From the NCBI GenBank assembly GCA_036346275.1, contig CM070719.1:19447185-19511184 (forward strand): a stretch of DNA of 64,000 nt, given 5' to 3'. The stretch comes from Otatea glauca (taxonomy: Eukaryota > Streptophyta > Magnoliopsida > Poales > Poaceae). Positions 32,691 to 44,828 of the stretch are shown in pieces. The notes beneath the pieces are model-generated. The model worked only from the letters and a program-made list of their open reading frames with translations. It did no database searches and had not been told where the DNA came from. A program made the translations under genes and the position numbers. Every line of letters begins with the position of its first letter. Position 1 is the stretch's first letter.

Positions 32691-34430
32691 GTTTCCGTGA
32701 TGTTTGGCTTTTATGCGAGATGTTTCTCATAGAAGTGATCATTAGGGCCTAACATGAACTTATTTTAATATTACATAAATATGAAGTATTTTTGTATAAC
32801 CAGGAAGGGTATTATGTTTCAGGGTTCCAGAATTTCGTTTTGTCAAATTTGAAGTTTGTTTGTGAAAGTTATAACTATTCGGATTACACAAATGTTAATG
32901 CTTCAACTCTTGAACATTTAATGCTAACTATAATGAAACCTAAATATTTTACATATGTGGTATCCTTGAGATATCAAGAGTATAACAAACTAGTGTTACA
33001 AGGATTTGAGTTTATTTAATCCCTATTCTAACTATTTGATTTTTTCTATGCATATATATACATTTTTCACACTTAGGTCATACTCTATTTTTAAGTCTAA
33101 TTCAAATCAAGTTTGTTCCATAATCATTTTAGCAAATTCTGATAGCCTACTATCATACTAGTATTTTGAAATCAATTCTACTCATTTTGGATCTCTTTTA
33201 TACAAATTCTATATTTTTGAATATTTAGAGTATTGAGAACAACCTCTAATGGAAAATGATGCAAACAAAATTGAACTCTAAATATTTTTATATATTTTAG
33301 TTGCTGGAAGCATAAGGATTTCATTAAAATTTGTTTCATTCAATTCTAAGTTCGTTTGCAACATTTTTATATCTAGCACATCTTTTGGACTTTTATTCAA
33401 ACTGGAATTTCAAATTCACCCATTTGTCATTTTAAAAATATTATTGAATATTATGAAATTAATTGAATTTATATGAATATATAAATTTATTTTATGCAAT
33501 TTGGATCTATGGTTCAAAAGTTATAGCTAATTGAATTGCCTCGGGTATGGAAAATAAACTAAATTAGGAAAATATGCTTTCACTTTTGGAAAACGGATTT
33601 CGCTACTCCATGCGCTGGCTCAACAGAATCGGCCCACGGACACTGACTGTCTGGGCCCGTGAGTCAGCGACCGCTCGACGCAACTACCTACTGACGATGG
33701 TGGCCCACCTGTTAGCCCGCGCGAGAGGGAAAGGACTATTGGCGCGTGGGGCTTTGAACTCGGCTTGGTCCGTCTGACAAGCCACCCCCACTCACTAGCG
33801 ACTACACTAGCGCATGCAAGAACCAGCCGAGGAACTAATAGCAGGGACCCATCGGTCGGTGGCACAAAACAGGGGCCTTCGGTTTCCGGCTCGCCGGTGA
33901 TGAATCGCCTCCGGGCCAGCGGAATGGGTAGCACCTAAAGCTTCAATGGATCATAGCGCATCTAGGTGTGGAACTCACTCGACCGAAGATGGCTGGGAGG
34001 TAGGTCGCCGCTGTGGGGGTGCGTCGGTGCCATGGTCGGTTCGGTAGAAGCTTCGCATGTGACTTCATTATCAAGGGAAGGGCTTTGGGTGAGCATCAAT
34101 GGAGCGAGAGGATACCATTTTACCTGAAGATGAGGTCGGAGAGCGGTCGGAAAGTGCTGCCACCAATCGCTGACCTCGAGGAAGAAAAGCGGCGGTGCAA
34201 GGGTGCTGCAGGCAAAGAGGAGCGAAAATAGAGTTTGATCAGAAAACTAAGATGTCTAATGAAACTCTGGATTAAACCAATTTGAGAGGTTACTATCGAA
34301 TTCACTCAATTGCGGTTCTTCCCCTCTTTCGGCTTTTTCCACGGTGAGAGTGAATAAGAGACCTCAATCTAGATACTCGGTTCAGGAAATTAGTAGAAGA
34401 AAGAAAGGACGCTCATTGCAACGCTATGGC

Positions 34431-34443
34431 GGTATTTATAGTC
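34431..34443 (-). promoter_or_regulatory. TATA box of element A left LTR
   Basis: The minus strand reads GACTATAAATACC, conserved in the right LTR at 59536-59547. The right LTR is the 5' one for this minus-strand element. Confidence 0.6.
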
Positions 34444-35635
34444 AGCATGAGATGACTTACAGCGTTTGATCGCAAGACCAAATTGCGGCTCCTGCTCCTG
34501 GCGATGAGATGGCGCGAGGTATCTCGCTTGCACAGAATGACACGGGGTTGACATGGTGTGGCGCTGGAGACAAGAAGATGAACATGGCTACAAGTGACTA
34601 CGCGGACGGCGTGGCTGCTTAGAGAGTTGGTGAGGAAGGCACGAGAGGCAGAGAGAGAGGCGAGCAGAGAGAGCTGAGCGAGAAGGAGGAGAAAGAAATG
34701 GGGAACGCGACTGACCAGCGGGACCGGGACCATCGGGCAGTGGCTAAGGCGGTCTCCAGTTACTTGCCAGCAAACGGGGTCAGCGCAGCTCCCGGGCACA
34801 CACGTTAGTGAGAGGAAACGAGATAAGCTAATAAGGTCGGTGGAGACACGTTAGTACTCTCATTTACTTGGCTATCAAATCAGGTTGAACAATTGTGAAA
34901 CTTTTTGACCGAGGTCGCCTGGTAGTTTTTACCTTCCAGTAAAAATATTGGGTCAAAATATTCTATATAGAATTTATATAAATTACGACATTAAACATTG
35001 TGCAGAAATTCCTTTTTGGATTTTATTTTATTTAAGGGTGTTAATGATATTATTTATTTTTGAGACTTTTTTTTCAGAGTTCTATTAGGTTAAGGATTCT
35101 CCCATAAAAATTTCAAGTTAAAATATTATGTATTTATTTTATAGTAATTCTCACATTCTATTTTGCAGATTTTTAAGGTCTCTATTTTTGAATTTTTAGA
35201 AGGCCTATATTACTTTATTAATTTATGATAATTTTACCGGAAGTAGATTATACACTCAAGGAATTATATTAATTTGTTTAGCCCCAGATAAGCTTCGACC
35301 ATTTTCTATTAATTCTGACCCTATTGTTTCTAGTCAAAAGGAGTTACCAAATGATTTATTTACTCATGTTCCTGTGCGTAAGATTTTTATTTGCTGACTT
35401 TACTGATTTACCAGCATAGCTAGGGTTCCATGGTAAATTGTTCAAAATTTTACTTTTACCTTTTTATCTTCTTACCGTTTCCCATTCATTTATTCTTTTT
35501 GTTGGATTTTTCATTCAAAGCATAAATCCAAGGAAATCCAAATAAAAACCAATAATGTTAAAAAACTCAGAAATAATTATATTCAAATTCAAAAAATATA
35601 TATATTCACTTTATTAGAAATTTCAGGATGTTACA

Positions 35636-35672
35636 GATCTACCCCCCTTAAAGAAATCTCGTCCTCGAGATT
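35636..35672 (-). promoter_or_regulatory. Polypurine tract and adjacent palindrome of element A
   Basis: The minus strand reads TTTAAGGGGGGTAGATC directly before the 3' LTR. Just 5' of it is the palindrome AATCTCGTCCTCGAGATT (35654-35671). Chromovirus C has the same arrangement at 44791-44828. Confidence 0.85.
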
Positions 35673-36303
35673 TGCAAGGACTGGATAGGTTTAGAAAAAT
35701 TTCTTCCTCGGAGGTGATTTATCGTTTCCTTGTCTTCTTGTTTCCAGTGTAGTCGCTTTGCAAATTCTCTTTCTTGCGATTCCGAGCTGATGATCCAGGG
35801 ATACAAAAGATTTCTATTCAGGTTTTGTGTAAGCAGATGAGGGATACGAGTACTTTCTACATATCTCTTTTGATCGAATAACTAGGATCGTTAATAAGGA
35901 TAATCTAATTAAGAGAGTGGCACGTGGTATGTTTAGAATATTTGAGGTGAAAGAAATAATGCATTGTCATTAGATTCATTTGGGAAGAACCGAATGTTAA
36001 CATCAAAAAGAATATTTGAATACAACGGTTGATCTGTATAGTTCAAAAATAGTTGAGGAGATTGGTTGAGAATAAATGTCATTCTGGGTTGACTTTAGGT
36101 TGGAAACAGGGTAGAGATAATTCAAGGATTGGGTTGAGGTCGGAGGATTATAAAATGATCCTGATGATTTAATTCGTTTGGTCATCTTGGTAGATAGAGG
36201 GTTTTGATTTTATTTATATTTGGCAATTATGAAGGAATGAATGTACAGAATCAAAAAGATTGATCGTAGGGATTGAATACACAAGGACGTACTCAATACT
36301 ACA
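35673..36303. other. Element A interior, non-coding or decayed
   Basis: On the minus strand a short frame (EREFAKRLHWKQEDKETINH, about 35790-35730) may be a relic of a chromodomain-like C-terminus, but the match is weak. Otherwise nothing is recognised. Confidence 0.3.
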
Positions 36304-37681
36304 TTAAGTGTCGGGTGCAATTACATCAGGAAGATCTTTACATTCAAAACCTAACATCGAGGCAGGGGTTGTTTTGGGTACTTGATATTTCCTAAGTCCT
36401 TGAGACAGCTTGGAAATTACTGATGCCTTTCTTGACAAGTTGAAGTAAAACTTTTCTTGGGCAGATGTTAGCAAAGTGTTCAATCTCTTCTTGGTTGATG
36501 CAGGTGACGTTGTCCGGCATTGAGTCAGGTATGCTATGTTTGATGTCTTGAGTTGGTGTATATGTAGACCTTGGTGCGTGTTGGCCTTCAAATTCTTGAG
36601 GTCGACCTTGCAGTTGTTGTATAGCTTTCGGAGGTTGAGAATGAGGTGGATTTCGCTTCTTCTTTGGGCAATTGTTGGCGTAATGTCCACTTTTACCACA
36701 GCAAAAGCATATAACATTGGCTTTTCGGTTTTGAGTACCAGACAGTTGCTCATTGGTGTTGTTGGAGGGACGAACAAGTGATGGTTGAGATTGCGGATGG
36801 AGTTGAGCTGAATTATTTTTGGGACAAGCGTCTTTGTTCAAACGCCTCTTCTTTATCTACTTTTTCGGGCAAACTTCTTCAACTTTTATTTCTTCTATTC
36901 TTGGAGTTATAATCTTGATTGCGGTGACTTCTGGCATGACTATGGTGTTAGGAGATGTTTGTTCTCTTTGGACACACTGATTAGCATAATGGTCCTTCTT
37001 ACGACAGATGAAGCATTTTTGTTTCTTTCGTGACTTTTTGTTGGGTACAATTGGATGTTCCATGTTGTTCTCCTTCTGAATCTTAACTTGTTGCTGCGTA
37101 GGGCAGTTCCTTGCCCAATGACCTTCTTCACCACAAGAGAAGCACGCTGTTGGCGATGGCCAATTACTGCTTCCTTGATGATGATTGACAAGGTTGAAAT
37201 GCTGCTTTTCCAATTTTTCTAATGATATCTCTTGTGCAGCTTCTCTTCTATTTGCCAATTCATGAGCAACTAAGGCTCGAAGTTTTTCTTGCTAATGCTG
37301 AACTGCGGCGGTGACTATTGGATCAAGGGGGCATTGAGCTGGGCAATGATCTTGACCTTCACAAAGGTAACAAGTGGTATTGCTCATGGGACATTTTCCA
37401 GGAGAATGATTTCATTCACAGCTGGAGCAATTTATTGCATGCTCATCATTAGTATGTCCTATTTCTCCACAGCGAATACAAGCACGATCTTCAGATTGGT
37501 TGGGTCGACAACACTTCAAAGAACATCGTTTAGGTATCGAGTAAGATGTAGGAGTAGGTTTTTGATTTGAACCATTTCCTCTTTTGACGAGAATTGCGCC
37601 AAGGTTGGAAATGTTGTGACCTAGATGTTGGGATCGGGGAGAGTCGGTTTGATAGGGGTTAACTAGGTCACAAGGCAACAT
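36304..37681 (-). pseudogene. Gag-like protein with an array of CCHC zinc knuckles (element A)
   Basis: Consecutive minus-strand frames (37681 to 37412, 37258 to 36857, 36841 to 36392), each separated by one stop, read as one product. Knuckles visible in order are ACIRCGEIGHTNDEHAINC, TTCYLCEGQDHCPAQC, ACFSCGEEGHWARNC, KCFICRKKDHYANQC and ICFCCGKSGHYANNC, plus partial ones (CPKK, HFANICP). Most fit CX2CX4HX4C. Linkers are Gln/Pro/Lys-rich. Multi-knuckle proteins of this type are often labelled HEXBP-like in plant annotations; CCHC knuckles bind single-stranded nucleic acid, as in Gag nucleocapsid. No capsid-like domain or enzyme is seen. Stops near 37413, 37290 and 36854 suggest this copy is inactive, or that introns or read-through join the parts. 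Confidence 0.7.
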
Positions 37682-37946
37682 TTCGTTCCTTAAAATTTTC
37701 TTAATTAGATTTTCTTAATAAATAAGGGTCGGCACATCGTAAATTTCAACCTAATGGTTTAACATTTATGAGAGTAACCTGGAAGCGATGCAAAAGATTT
37801 ACAACAGAATTTCAATAGCACAGTAAAGCTATATATAATCAACTTAGTATACGGGAGGGGTACTTAGGGTTTTTCTTCTACTAGCCTAACTATACATACT
37901 TTTGCACAAGAGGTTTACTATATAGTTAGAATAACGTGTAACTCAC

Positions 37947-38099
37947 CTAATATTGTCTTTTATAGTAGACTACTTGGCGACGAGTTTCTTTTAACCTTTG
38001 CACCACTTGCTGATGCCAATATTCCAAAACTTCCATGAAGTCAGAGAGGTTTTGACGCTTCATTATCTCCATCTTCTTAAAGTTTGTTGATGTAGACAT
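37947..38099 (-). CDS. Small reading frame (50 aa) of element A, unknown function
   Basis: It starts MSTSTNFKKMEIMKRQ and contains YWHQQVVQRLKETRRQV, ending at a TAG that is immediately followed by GTGAGT, a splice-donor-like sequence. The basic, heptad-like composition suggests a short coiled segment. A similar stretch (HYHQMARELVETRRRM) occurs in element E. It could be a first exon of the CCHC protein; the distance to the first knuckle frame is about 270 bp. It is too short for the family to be named. Confidence 0.35.
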   Translation of the reverse strand: MSTSTNFKKMEIMKRQNLSDFMEVLEYWHQQVVQRLKETRRQVVYYKRQY

Positions 38100-39380
38100 C
38101 ACAATGCTTACTGATTTGTTACCAAAATTGTTTTGAAAAAGACTTGTTGGTGGTTTTTATCTAGTAGGATAAGGAGAGAATTGCTTCTAGAAAGAATATC
38201 TAGAAGCGAAGAAGGAAAGTTCTACAGAGGGGAAATGAGTATATGAGATATCCAATAAGAGGAAAGAGTATACAGATAAGGAAACTAAATCTTACAAATG
38301 GAAAAAGAGTATATTTACAACTAATGCTAGTCTTTTTATATTTCTTTTTAGAAAATAAGACTTTCGATTTTTCTAGTTTCCATTTAGAAGTATAGAACTT
38401 TTCTGGTTCTAGCTCATTTTCATGGTATATAATCTAGACAAAGCAATGAGATGGATTTTGAAGCATAGTCAAGAATCATTACTGGGAAAAAAATAGGTTC
38501 TAACTAGCCTAAAGTGGCTTAGATAAGTTGGTGGTTGCTAGCATCTTGGCCTCGGTTATATATGGATGGTGCAGTCTCAAGAAGCTAAAAGTAGTAATGG
38601 AGACTATATTACTAATCTTGATGAGGCTTGATTTTAAGAAAGGTTAATGATAAAAAAGGTTACACAAGTAAGAAGTTCTACAGAAGAAAGGATAAGTTTG
38701 GAAGAAATTTTATAGAAAGAAGAGATAAGCTATTTTATGATTTCCTATTTATCCTATGGGTTAAGTTTTCCATATTCATACATAAGGACATTTTATTGTA
38801 AAACTTTAACCTAGAGGTTAAGCTCACACATAAATCAGTCCTCACCAACAAAATAAAAACCAATTTTCAAATAGCAAGTTATAAACATGACATAAAAATG
38901 CTTTATATAACTAAAGCGAAATAATATGCTATGCGTAAGGGTTCTTATCTTAAGATGGATCCTAGTATATTCTAATCTTCCGTATCTTACTGTCGGGTGA
39001 TGTTGTCTCTTCGTGAAGTAGAATCTTCGAGTTTTACTTCTGCTTTGTCGAGGTTAGTAAAGCATTGTCTGCTTCCTTGAGATTGTTGGCGTAGACATTG
39101 TAGTCTTCATTGGCAAGCATGAAGGATGGTAGCAACATGTCTGTGACATCTTCAGAAACAAATAGTGAAGATGAACTATAGGCGAGAATTACTTTTAAGG
39201 AAAGAAGAATTTGTTTACAAACCGAAATGAAAGTGCGGGTAAGAGTAGGATCTTACGGAGCAGGAAAGAATAGTAATGACTACATTTTGCAAATATAGTA
39301 ACTTTTGAAAATAAGATTCTGAATTTGGTTTTTCTAATACTAACGACTATTCTATCTAGGGTTTATCCTATAGTCATCAC
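38100..39380. other. Element A leader region
   Basis: Non-coding on inspection, apart from a weak minus-strand open stretch ending at 39034 (SEDVTDMLLPSFMLANEDYN...) with no start codon near its beginning. Near the primer site the minus strand has GGATAAACCCTAGAT, shared with element E. Confidence 0.4.
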
Positions 39381-39381
39381 A

Positions 39382-39393
39382 GCTTTGATATCA
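39382..39393 (-). promoter_or_regulatory. Primer-binding site of element A
   Basis: The minus strand reads TGATATCAAAGC, two mismatches from the initiator tRNA-Met complement, two bases inside the 5' LTR boundary at 39396. Confidence 0.75.
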
Positions 39394-41932
39394 ACTGCAA
39401 TGATCCCCATTTTTACATAAATGCAAAAATGGAAATCTAATTTGCAAACAGTACTAGTCCCATGATCAGTAGCTAGTACGCACATGTTCAACAATTGGAA
39501 TCACAACCATACAACAATTATTAAAGCAAAAACTATTATACAAAGAAAATCTTACAACACAGAGCATATAGCAGCAAAAGAAGCAAAGTCTTGTAGTGTG
39601 CCCATCCAATCCGCAGGCAACTGACAAGGCATAATCCCTAGAAAGATCACGTCGATAAACTCCCGCAACCTACGACGGAAAGATAACTTCGAAGCATCGC
39701 TAACTTTTCCACGTAAAAGCAACATATTAAGCAAGGGTGAGTACTTTACGTACTCCGCAAGACTTTAGCAAAACCTATAATATATGCAGGCCATTTCAAA
39801 GGAAAGGCTTCTACGATTAATTTGCATAAAGCAAAATTGAAATTGTAAATCAAGTTATTTGTAAACGGAATATGTAAAAGCTTATTTGACTGATATGAAA
39901 TAATTAAAGCATAAGTAATACTCACAGCCCTTTGCGAGCATCGAATAATCCAGATAATAAAATCCAACAATGTCGGGCCTTTGACATAAAGACAGCTGCT
40001 AAACAGGTTTCAAACCAAAACCCATTTTCAGAAAATATCAAAACATTTAACTAGTGCAAGTTCACCAAGTTTCCCATGACCGAGGGGATGGCTAATCAAT
40101 GAGATTTACACTCTGCAGAGGTGTATAACTTTACCCACAAGTCATGACCTTTTCTGTTTGCTGCATGTTTCACGCACCTTTGGCGTGTGGCCAGAATGTT
40201 CATGATGAAAACCTTTACATTACCTAGGTTTACTTTGCACCAGCCCGGGACGTTAAAACCTCGCCATAGAAACAAAAACACGCACCCAAGACCTGGATCT
40301 ATTCACATAACACCCAACACACCGTTTCTGTTCATGGCAAGGCGTACACCGTTGCATTGTTGTGTAGAAATCCCTACAAGCAGACTTGGAAAGGAATACC
40401 TGTGCAACTCCCTCCTTCCATAAATGCAAAGCTAAACTAGATAACTTAATTGGTTTTAGGCTGCCCCATCCCAACACTTATGGTTGTACGGATTATCTTG
40501 GATCATACAACACTATGTTCGGTCCTTAATGCGACATGGGCGATACTTCACCCTACACTACGTGCAAGTCCATATGCACATCCGGCTATTGCCAATAATC
40601 GCCCACATCAAAACCATAGTTTTATTTTGGATTTTTAATCAAAATACCTATAACCAACAGTGTCATATCCAACATTTTCCATTTCTTAAGAAACAATTTT
40701 GATCTAATCATCTACCTCACTTGTTCTAAAGCATGGTTAAAATGTAATCTCATATACCCATGATAACATTAAGTAATGTCTATCCTTAATCTATGGTTAT
40801 CAAGGTTCACATGTCCATACTTATCAAGAAGGTTTCATGAGACAACAGGTATAACTACCAGTACCACAAAATAGCAAGTTTATAGTAAATAAGCGCATGC
40901 ATGAAACATTTTAATAAACACAATGAATATTAAATACTGGGATCAATATGATCAAAGGGGGTGCTTGCCTTGATTATTTATGGCTTTCATCGAAGTCGAG
41001 GTCGCGGCTGACGGAGGTAGCGACGTCGGATTCTACGTCGTTCAATGAAATATAGCAAATAACAAACTTCAATAAGAGCAAAAAGAAATTAGACAGAAAA
41101 CCAATTAAAGATTCACTCCAGAAAACAGGAATATTTTTGGGTTTAAGTTGAATGATTTCACGTTCTTGTTTTCGAGATGATTAAGAATTCATATAGTTAA
41201 CGGCTTTTATAATGAACAAAGCATGGTTTTTTTTATAGATTATCTATTCTTGACTTACGAATTCAAGAGGCTAAAATTATGTATTCTTGTATTTAAAACT
41301 TCGAATTCTAGATGTTAAAATTATTTGGATTAATAGAATTCAGATATTAGTTACTTTGTTGGATGATATGAATGAATACCACTAAACCTTTTAAATTGAT
41401 TCTACACCATAAGTGATTTCAAATATACTAGATTTGTTAAGTTAGGTTACTGGATTTTATACTCATGGCTTAAGAAGGTTCGGATGATACAAATATCTTA
41501 ATTACATATTTGTTCATTATTACTAAGTTTGCTTATTCATATTATGAAGTTCAAAAATCATAATACTTAAGGTTATTTGGCTAATAGGATTTATGTGCAA
41601 AACAAGATGAAATAAGATCATTTCTTCAGAATAGGATAGTATTTACTTTGGAGAGTATTCTTAAGCTAATTTCATACATTTTAGTGTTTAGACGAGATAA
41701 TATATTCATTGCTGATATTAAGGGTTACGCTATAAGGAACCAGATTAGAAAGGTGAAGTGTACGATTAACACTTAGGGTTATTGCACTAGCAGAATTTAG
41801 ATGAAAAGTAAGTTGTAATAAGAATATTTTTCTATATTATGGTAATACATATCCTAAACATCATTTCTAAACTGATCTTCATATTATTTGCATTTAGACG
41901 AGATATTCTACGGGCTGTCGAAAAGGCTTAAG

Positions 41933-44790
41933 TGTCGGGACCCGGATTTGCAAATTCGAAACCCTCTGTGTATACTGCACTAGTCCAGGATCACGCTAGT
42001 GCACACAGTGGAAACATAGATGAAATACCATTCCATACAACGAATTAACTAAGAAGAAGCAAATTATTATTAAATAAAGCAAACGACCTTATGGTCAATG
42101 TTTACACCATTATGCCTTAAGGGCTTAAGAAACAAATACTATTGCAGCGGAAAAAAATAACTTGAACCATTCGACATGCCACAGGCAATCGTCTGGGGAA
42201 CGCCTTCCTAATCCACGTAGTCTTCATAGAATTCCTCCTCATGATATTCATTATCTCCTTCAGCAACTGATCAACAATGGCATAAAGCCGTGAGTACAAA
42301 GGTACTCAGCAAGCCGTAGGGAATTGATGCAATATATTCATGCACGGCTTGACAAGGATGGCTATATGTTTCATTTGCAGAAAGCAATAACTTGAATTGA
42401 AATACAATAAATAGATTGAAAGCATATTTATGAAAACATAAATAAATAACTGATAGATCGATGATAGACAACAAAACAACAGTGAACTCCCCGTTCACAT
42501 CCCAACAATTCCACATTCCACATTTTATGAAACACTCTATACCCCGTGTGAAATTCCCGGGCTTTGTCCATGACCATGACGCTGCTATTCAATAGTTTTA
42601 CACTCTGCAGAGGTTGTACAACTTTACCCACAAGACATGAACATCTCTTTGTGCAATCGATCTTAACACACTTCCTTTGGTGTGTCGCAGAGATATCATG
42701 ACAAAGCCTTTACAATGCAATTGCCTAAACTCGAGATCGCCCGCTAAGGTTTCGCCCTTTAGGGCCCCTCTTGCGCTTTGCGAATCTACCCGTCCATCCG
42801 GAACCCACACCACCAACTGGCGTTACTCAAGGCTAGACATTACAAATTAATCACTAGGTCTGTCCCATTCCAGACATGTGGTAGTACGGTTAGGCCCAGT
42901 TCAATGGCGCACAAGATTAAGTCCTTAATTGTCTCAGGCAAGACATCCACATCCCAAAGTGCTAGAAAGCACCCCCTTTACTTCACGATCACTTGCCCGA
43001 GGGAAAACAATTCGTTCAACCAAGACCAATGGCAAGCCCCGCCATGGTACAACAAGTTTTACAACAGTGGCTAACGGCCACGATTCAATATCTCATTAAG
43101 TCAAGATTAACATTATTCAACATGTGACATGAATCCCAACGTATATGTAAGCATGTCTAAGCATAGCTACGAAAACCCAATGTTGGTATAATGATTATGT
43201 CCAACTAGTAATGTCCCAACCTAGGTTTAACAATGGATACATGGCATACAACCAATCAAGGTGGCATAATATCAACTAGGTATACATCTACTCCCATTAA
43301 ATAAATATTGATACACAAAATAGCATGCAATTGTAATAAAGTAAATTACTTTTGCAAACATGGGATCAATATGATCAAAGGTTACGACTTGCCTTGCTGA
43401 TCTAGTGCTGAATCTTGGTCTTCGAAGTCTTCGTTCGCTCCCTCGAAATTAGCGTCTACCGGAAAAGAAGCAACGAAACCAAATAAATACAAAACAGAGA
43501 CTCAAACCAGCTCAAAACTGAAAATAAATGGCTCTGGAAGATAGATCTCGATTTTAGAAAAATTTAGAAACTTGAATCGCCTCAATCGGAGTTCGTATGA
43601 GCGAGAACGGGCCTCCGAAAGATTAAATTCAGAGAAAATACAAAAAACCAGAAAATCAGAATTTCTGGATTTATTTTTATACGGAAAAAGGATTTATTGC
43701 GCAATCGCTGACGTCAGCCGGCTCACGGTGGACTCGGTCCACGGTGCGACTCGGTTCACCGTGCACCTGGTGCACGGCTGACGTCGGCGCTTGCGTCGGC
43801 TTTAGGGCTGACGTGGCGGCAAAGGTGGCGCTGACGCTGGCGCACACGCGGGCAGGCCACGCGTCGCGCATCTGGTGACTCAACCAGATCGGGCGGCCAA
43901 GCGGCGCTGCTGCGGGAGGAGGTGATGCGGCGCAATCCGGAACATCCGTAGAAGATCGGACGGCTGGGGCTTCTCGATGCAACGCGACGGCGGGGCGGCG
44001 GCACAACCCACCGGAGACGAAGAAGACGCAACGGCCGACGGCGGATACGCGACGGATCGGGCGCGAGACCAGACGCACCGGGAAGAGGATGACGAGGGGA
44101 ACGCGAGAAGACCAACGGCTTCGGCGGATACGCACCGACGGCGAAGAAGAAGGCGGCGGAAGGCTCGGCACGGGAGGAACTCCGACGAGCGCAAGCGAAG
44201 CGACGAAGGCGTCTAGGGCAGCGGAAAAAGAGGCAAACGAGGCGGCGAAGCGAGGAGAACCTCGGGAGGCGGTTTTGCGGCGCTTAAATAGGGCTCGGGA
44301 GGCGTGCGGGGCACGGACTCCAAGACGGCGCCGACACGAACTCGGACGGCGGCGACTAGGGTTCGCAGGCGCGGCGACGGGCCAAGGCTTGGGCATTGGC
44401 AGCGAGCGAAGCGGCCGAGGCGATCGGGCCGAGGCAACGCAGAGCGGGCGAAGGGAAAGCAGAATTGGGCCGGAGAGAAGATTCAGCCCGAGAGGGTTTT
44501 TGGAAATAAAAACCTTTTCCAATTTAATAAAAATCCAAAAATTTGAATAAATATAAATAAATTCAAATAAATATCAAATAAATTTAAAAAAATCCCCAAA
44601 AATACAGAAAAAATCCTTGGAGCACAAGGAACCCAACTAAAACTGAAATTCTTTAGTTTGATGAATAGTTTAGTCAAATTAAATCCTTTCATTTAAGGAA
44701 AATTCAAATTAAGCTGGGATTAATCCAAGAAAATGCAAATGGTTTATTTTTGAAATCAACATTCCAAATCTCAAATTTTGGGATGTTACA
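41933..44790 (-). repeat. Element C left (3') LTR
   Basis: Starts TGTCGGGACCCGGATTTG and ends TTTGGGATGTTACA. Its GC-rich part (43700-44470) opens long frames on both strands that are duplicated in the other LTR and are not genes. A minus-strand TATA-like CCCTATTTAAGCG lies at 44281-44293. It has a segment near 44617-44640 that the other LTR lacks. Confidence 0.95.
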
Positions 44791-44828
44791 AACCTCCCCC
44801 CCTTAAATGGAATCTCGACCCCGAGATT
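44791..44828 (-). promoter_or_regulatory. Polypurine tract and palindrome of element C
   Basis: The minus strand reads TTTAAGGGGGGGGAGGTT next to the LTR, with the palindrome GAATCTCGxxxxCGAGATTC (44810-44828) just upstream, as in element A. Confidence 0.85.

Larger units (their letters stand above)
22584..35635 (-). repeat. Element A left (3') LTR, split by Copia element B
   Basis: The parts 22584-24240 and 32696-35635 join to one LTR of about 4597 bp. Relative to the right LTR it lacks 1014 bp (corresponding to 40883-41896) at a TTTA microhomology near 24076. It ends TTCAGGATGTTACA at 35635, next to the polypurine tract. Confidence 0.9.

Noticed and set aside
36304..37681. Host HEXBP-like zinc-knuckle gene
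   Set aside because: The frames lie between a primer site and polypurine tract of element A and share its strand, so they are retroelement sequence.
43677..44550. Long GC-rich open frames on both strands (up to 281 codons)
   Set aside because: They lie wholly inside the C LTR and are repeated in the other LTR (56557-57461). Overlapping frames on both strands reflect GC-rich sequence low in stops, not a gene.
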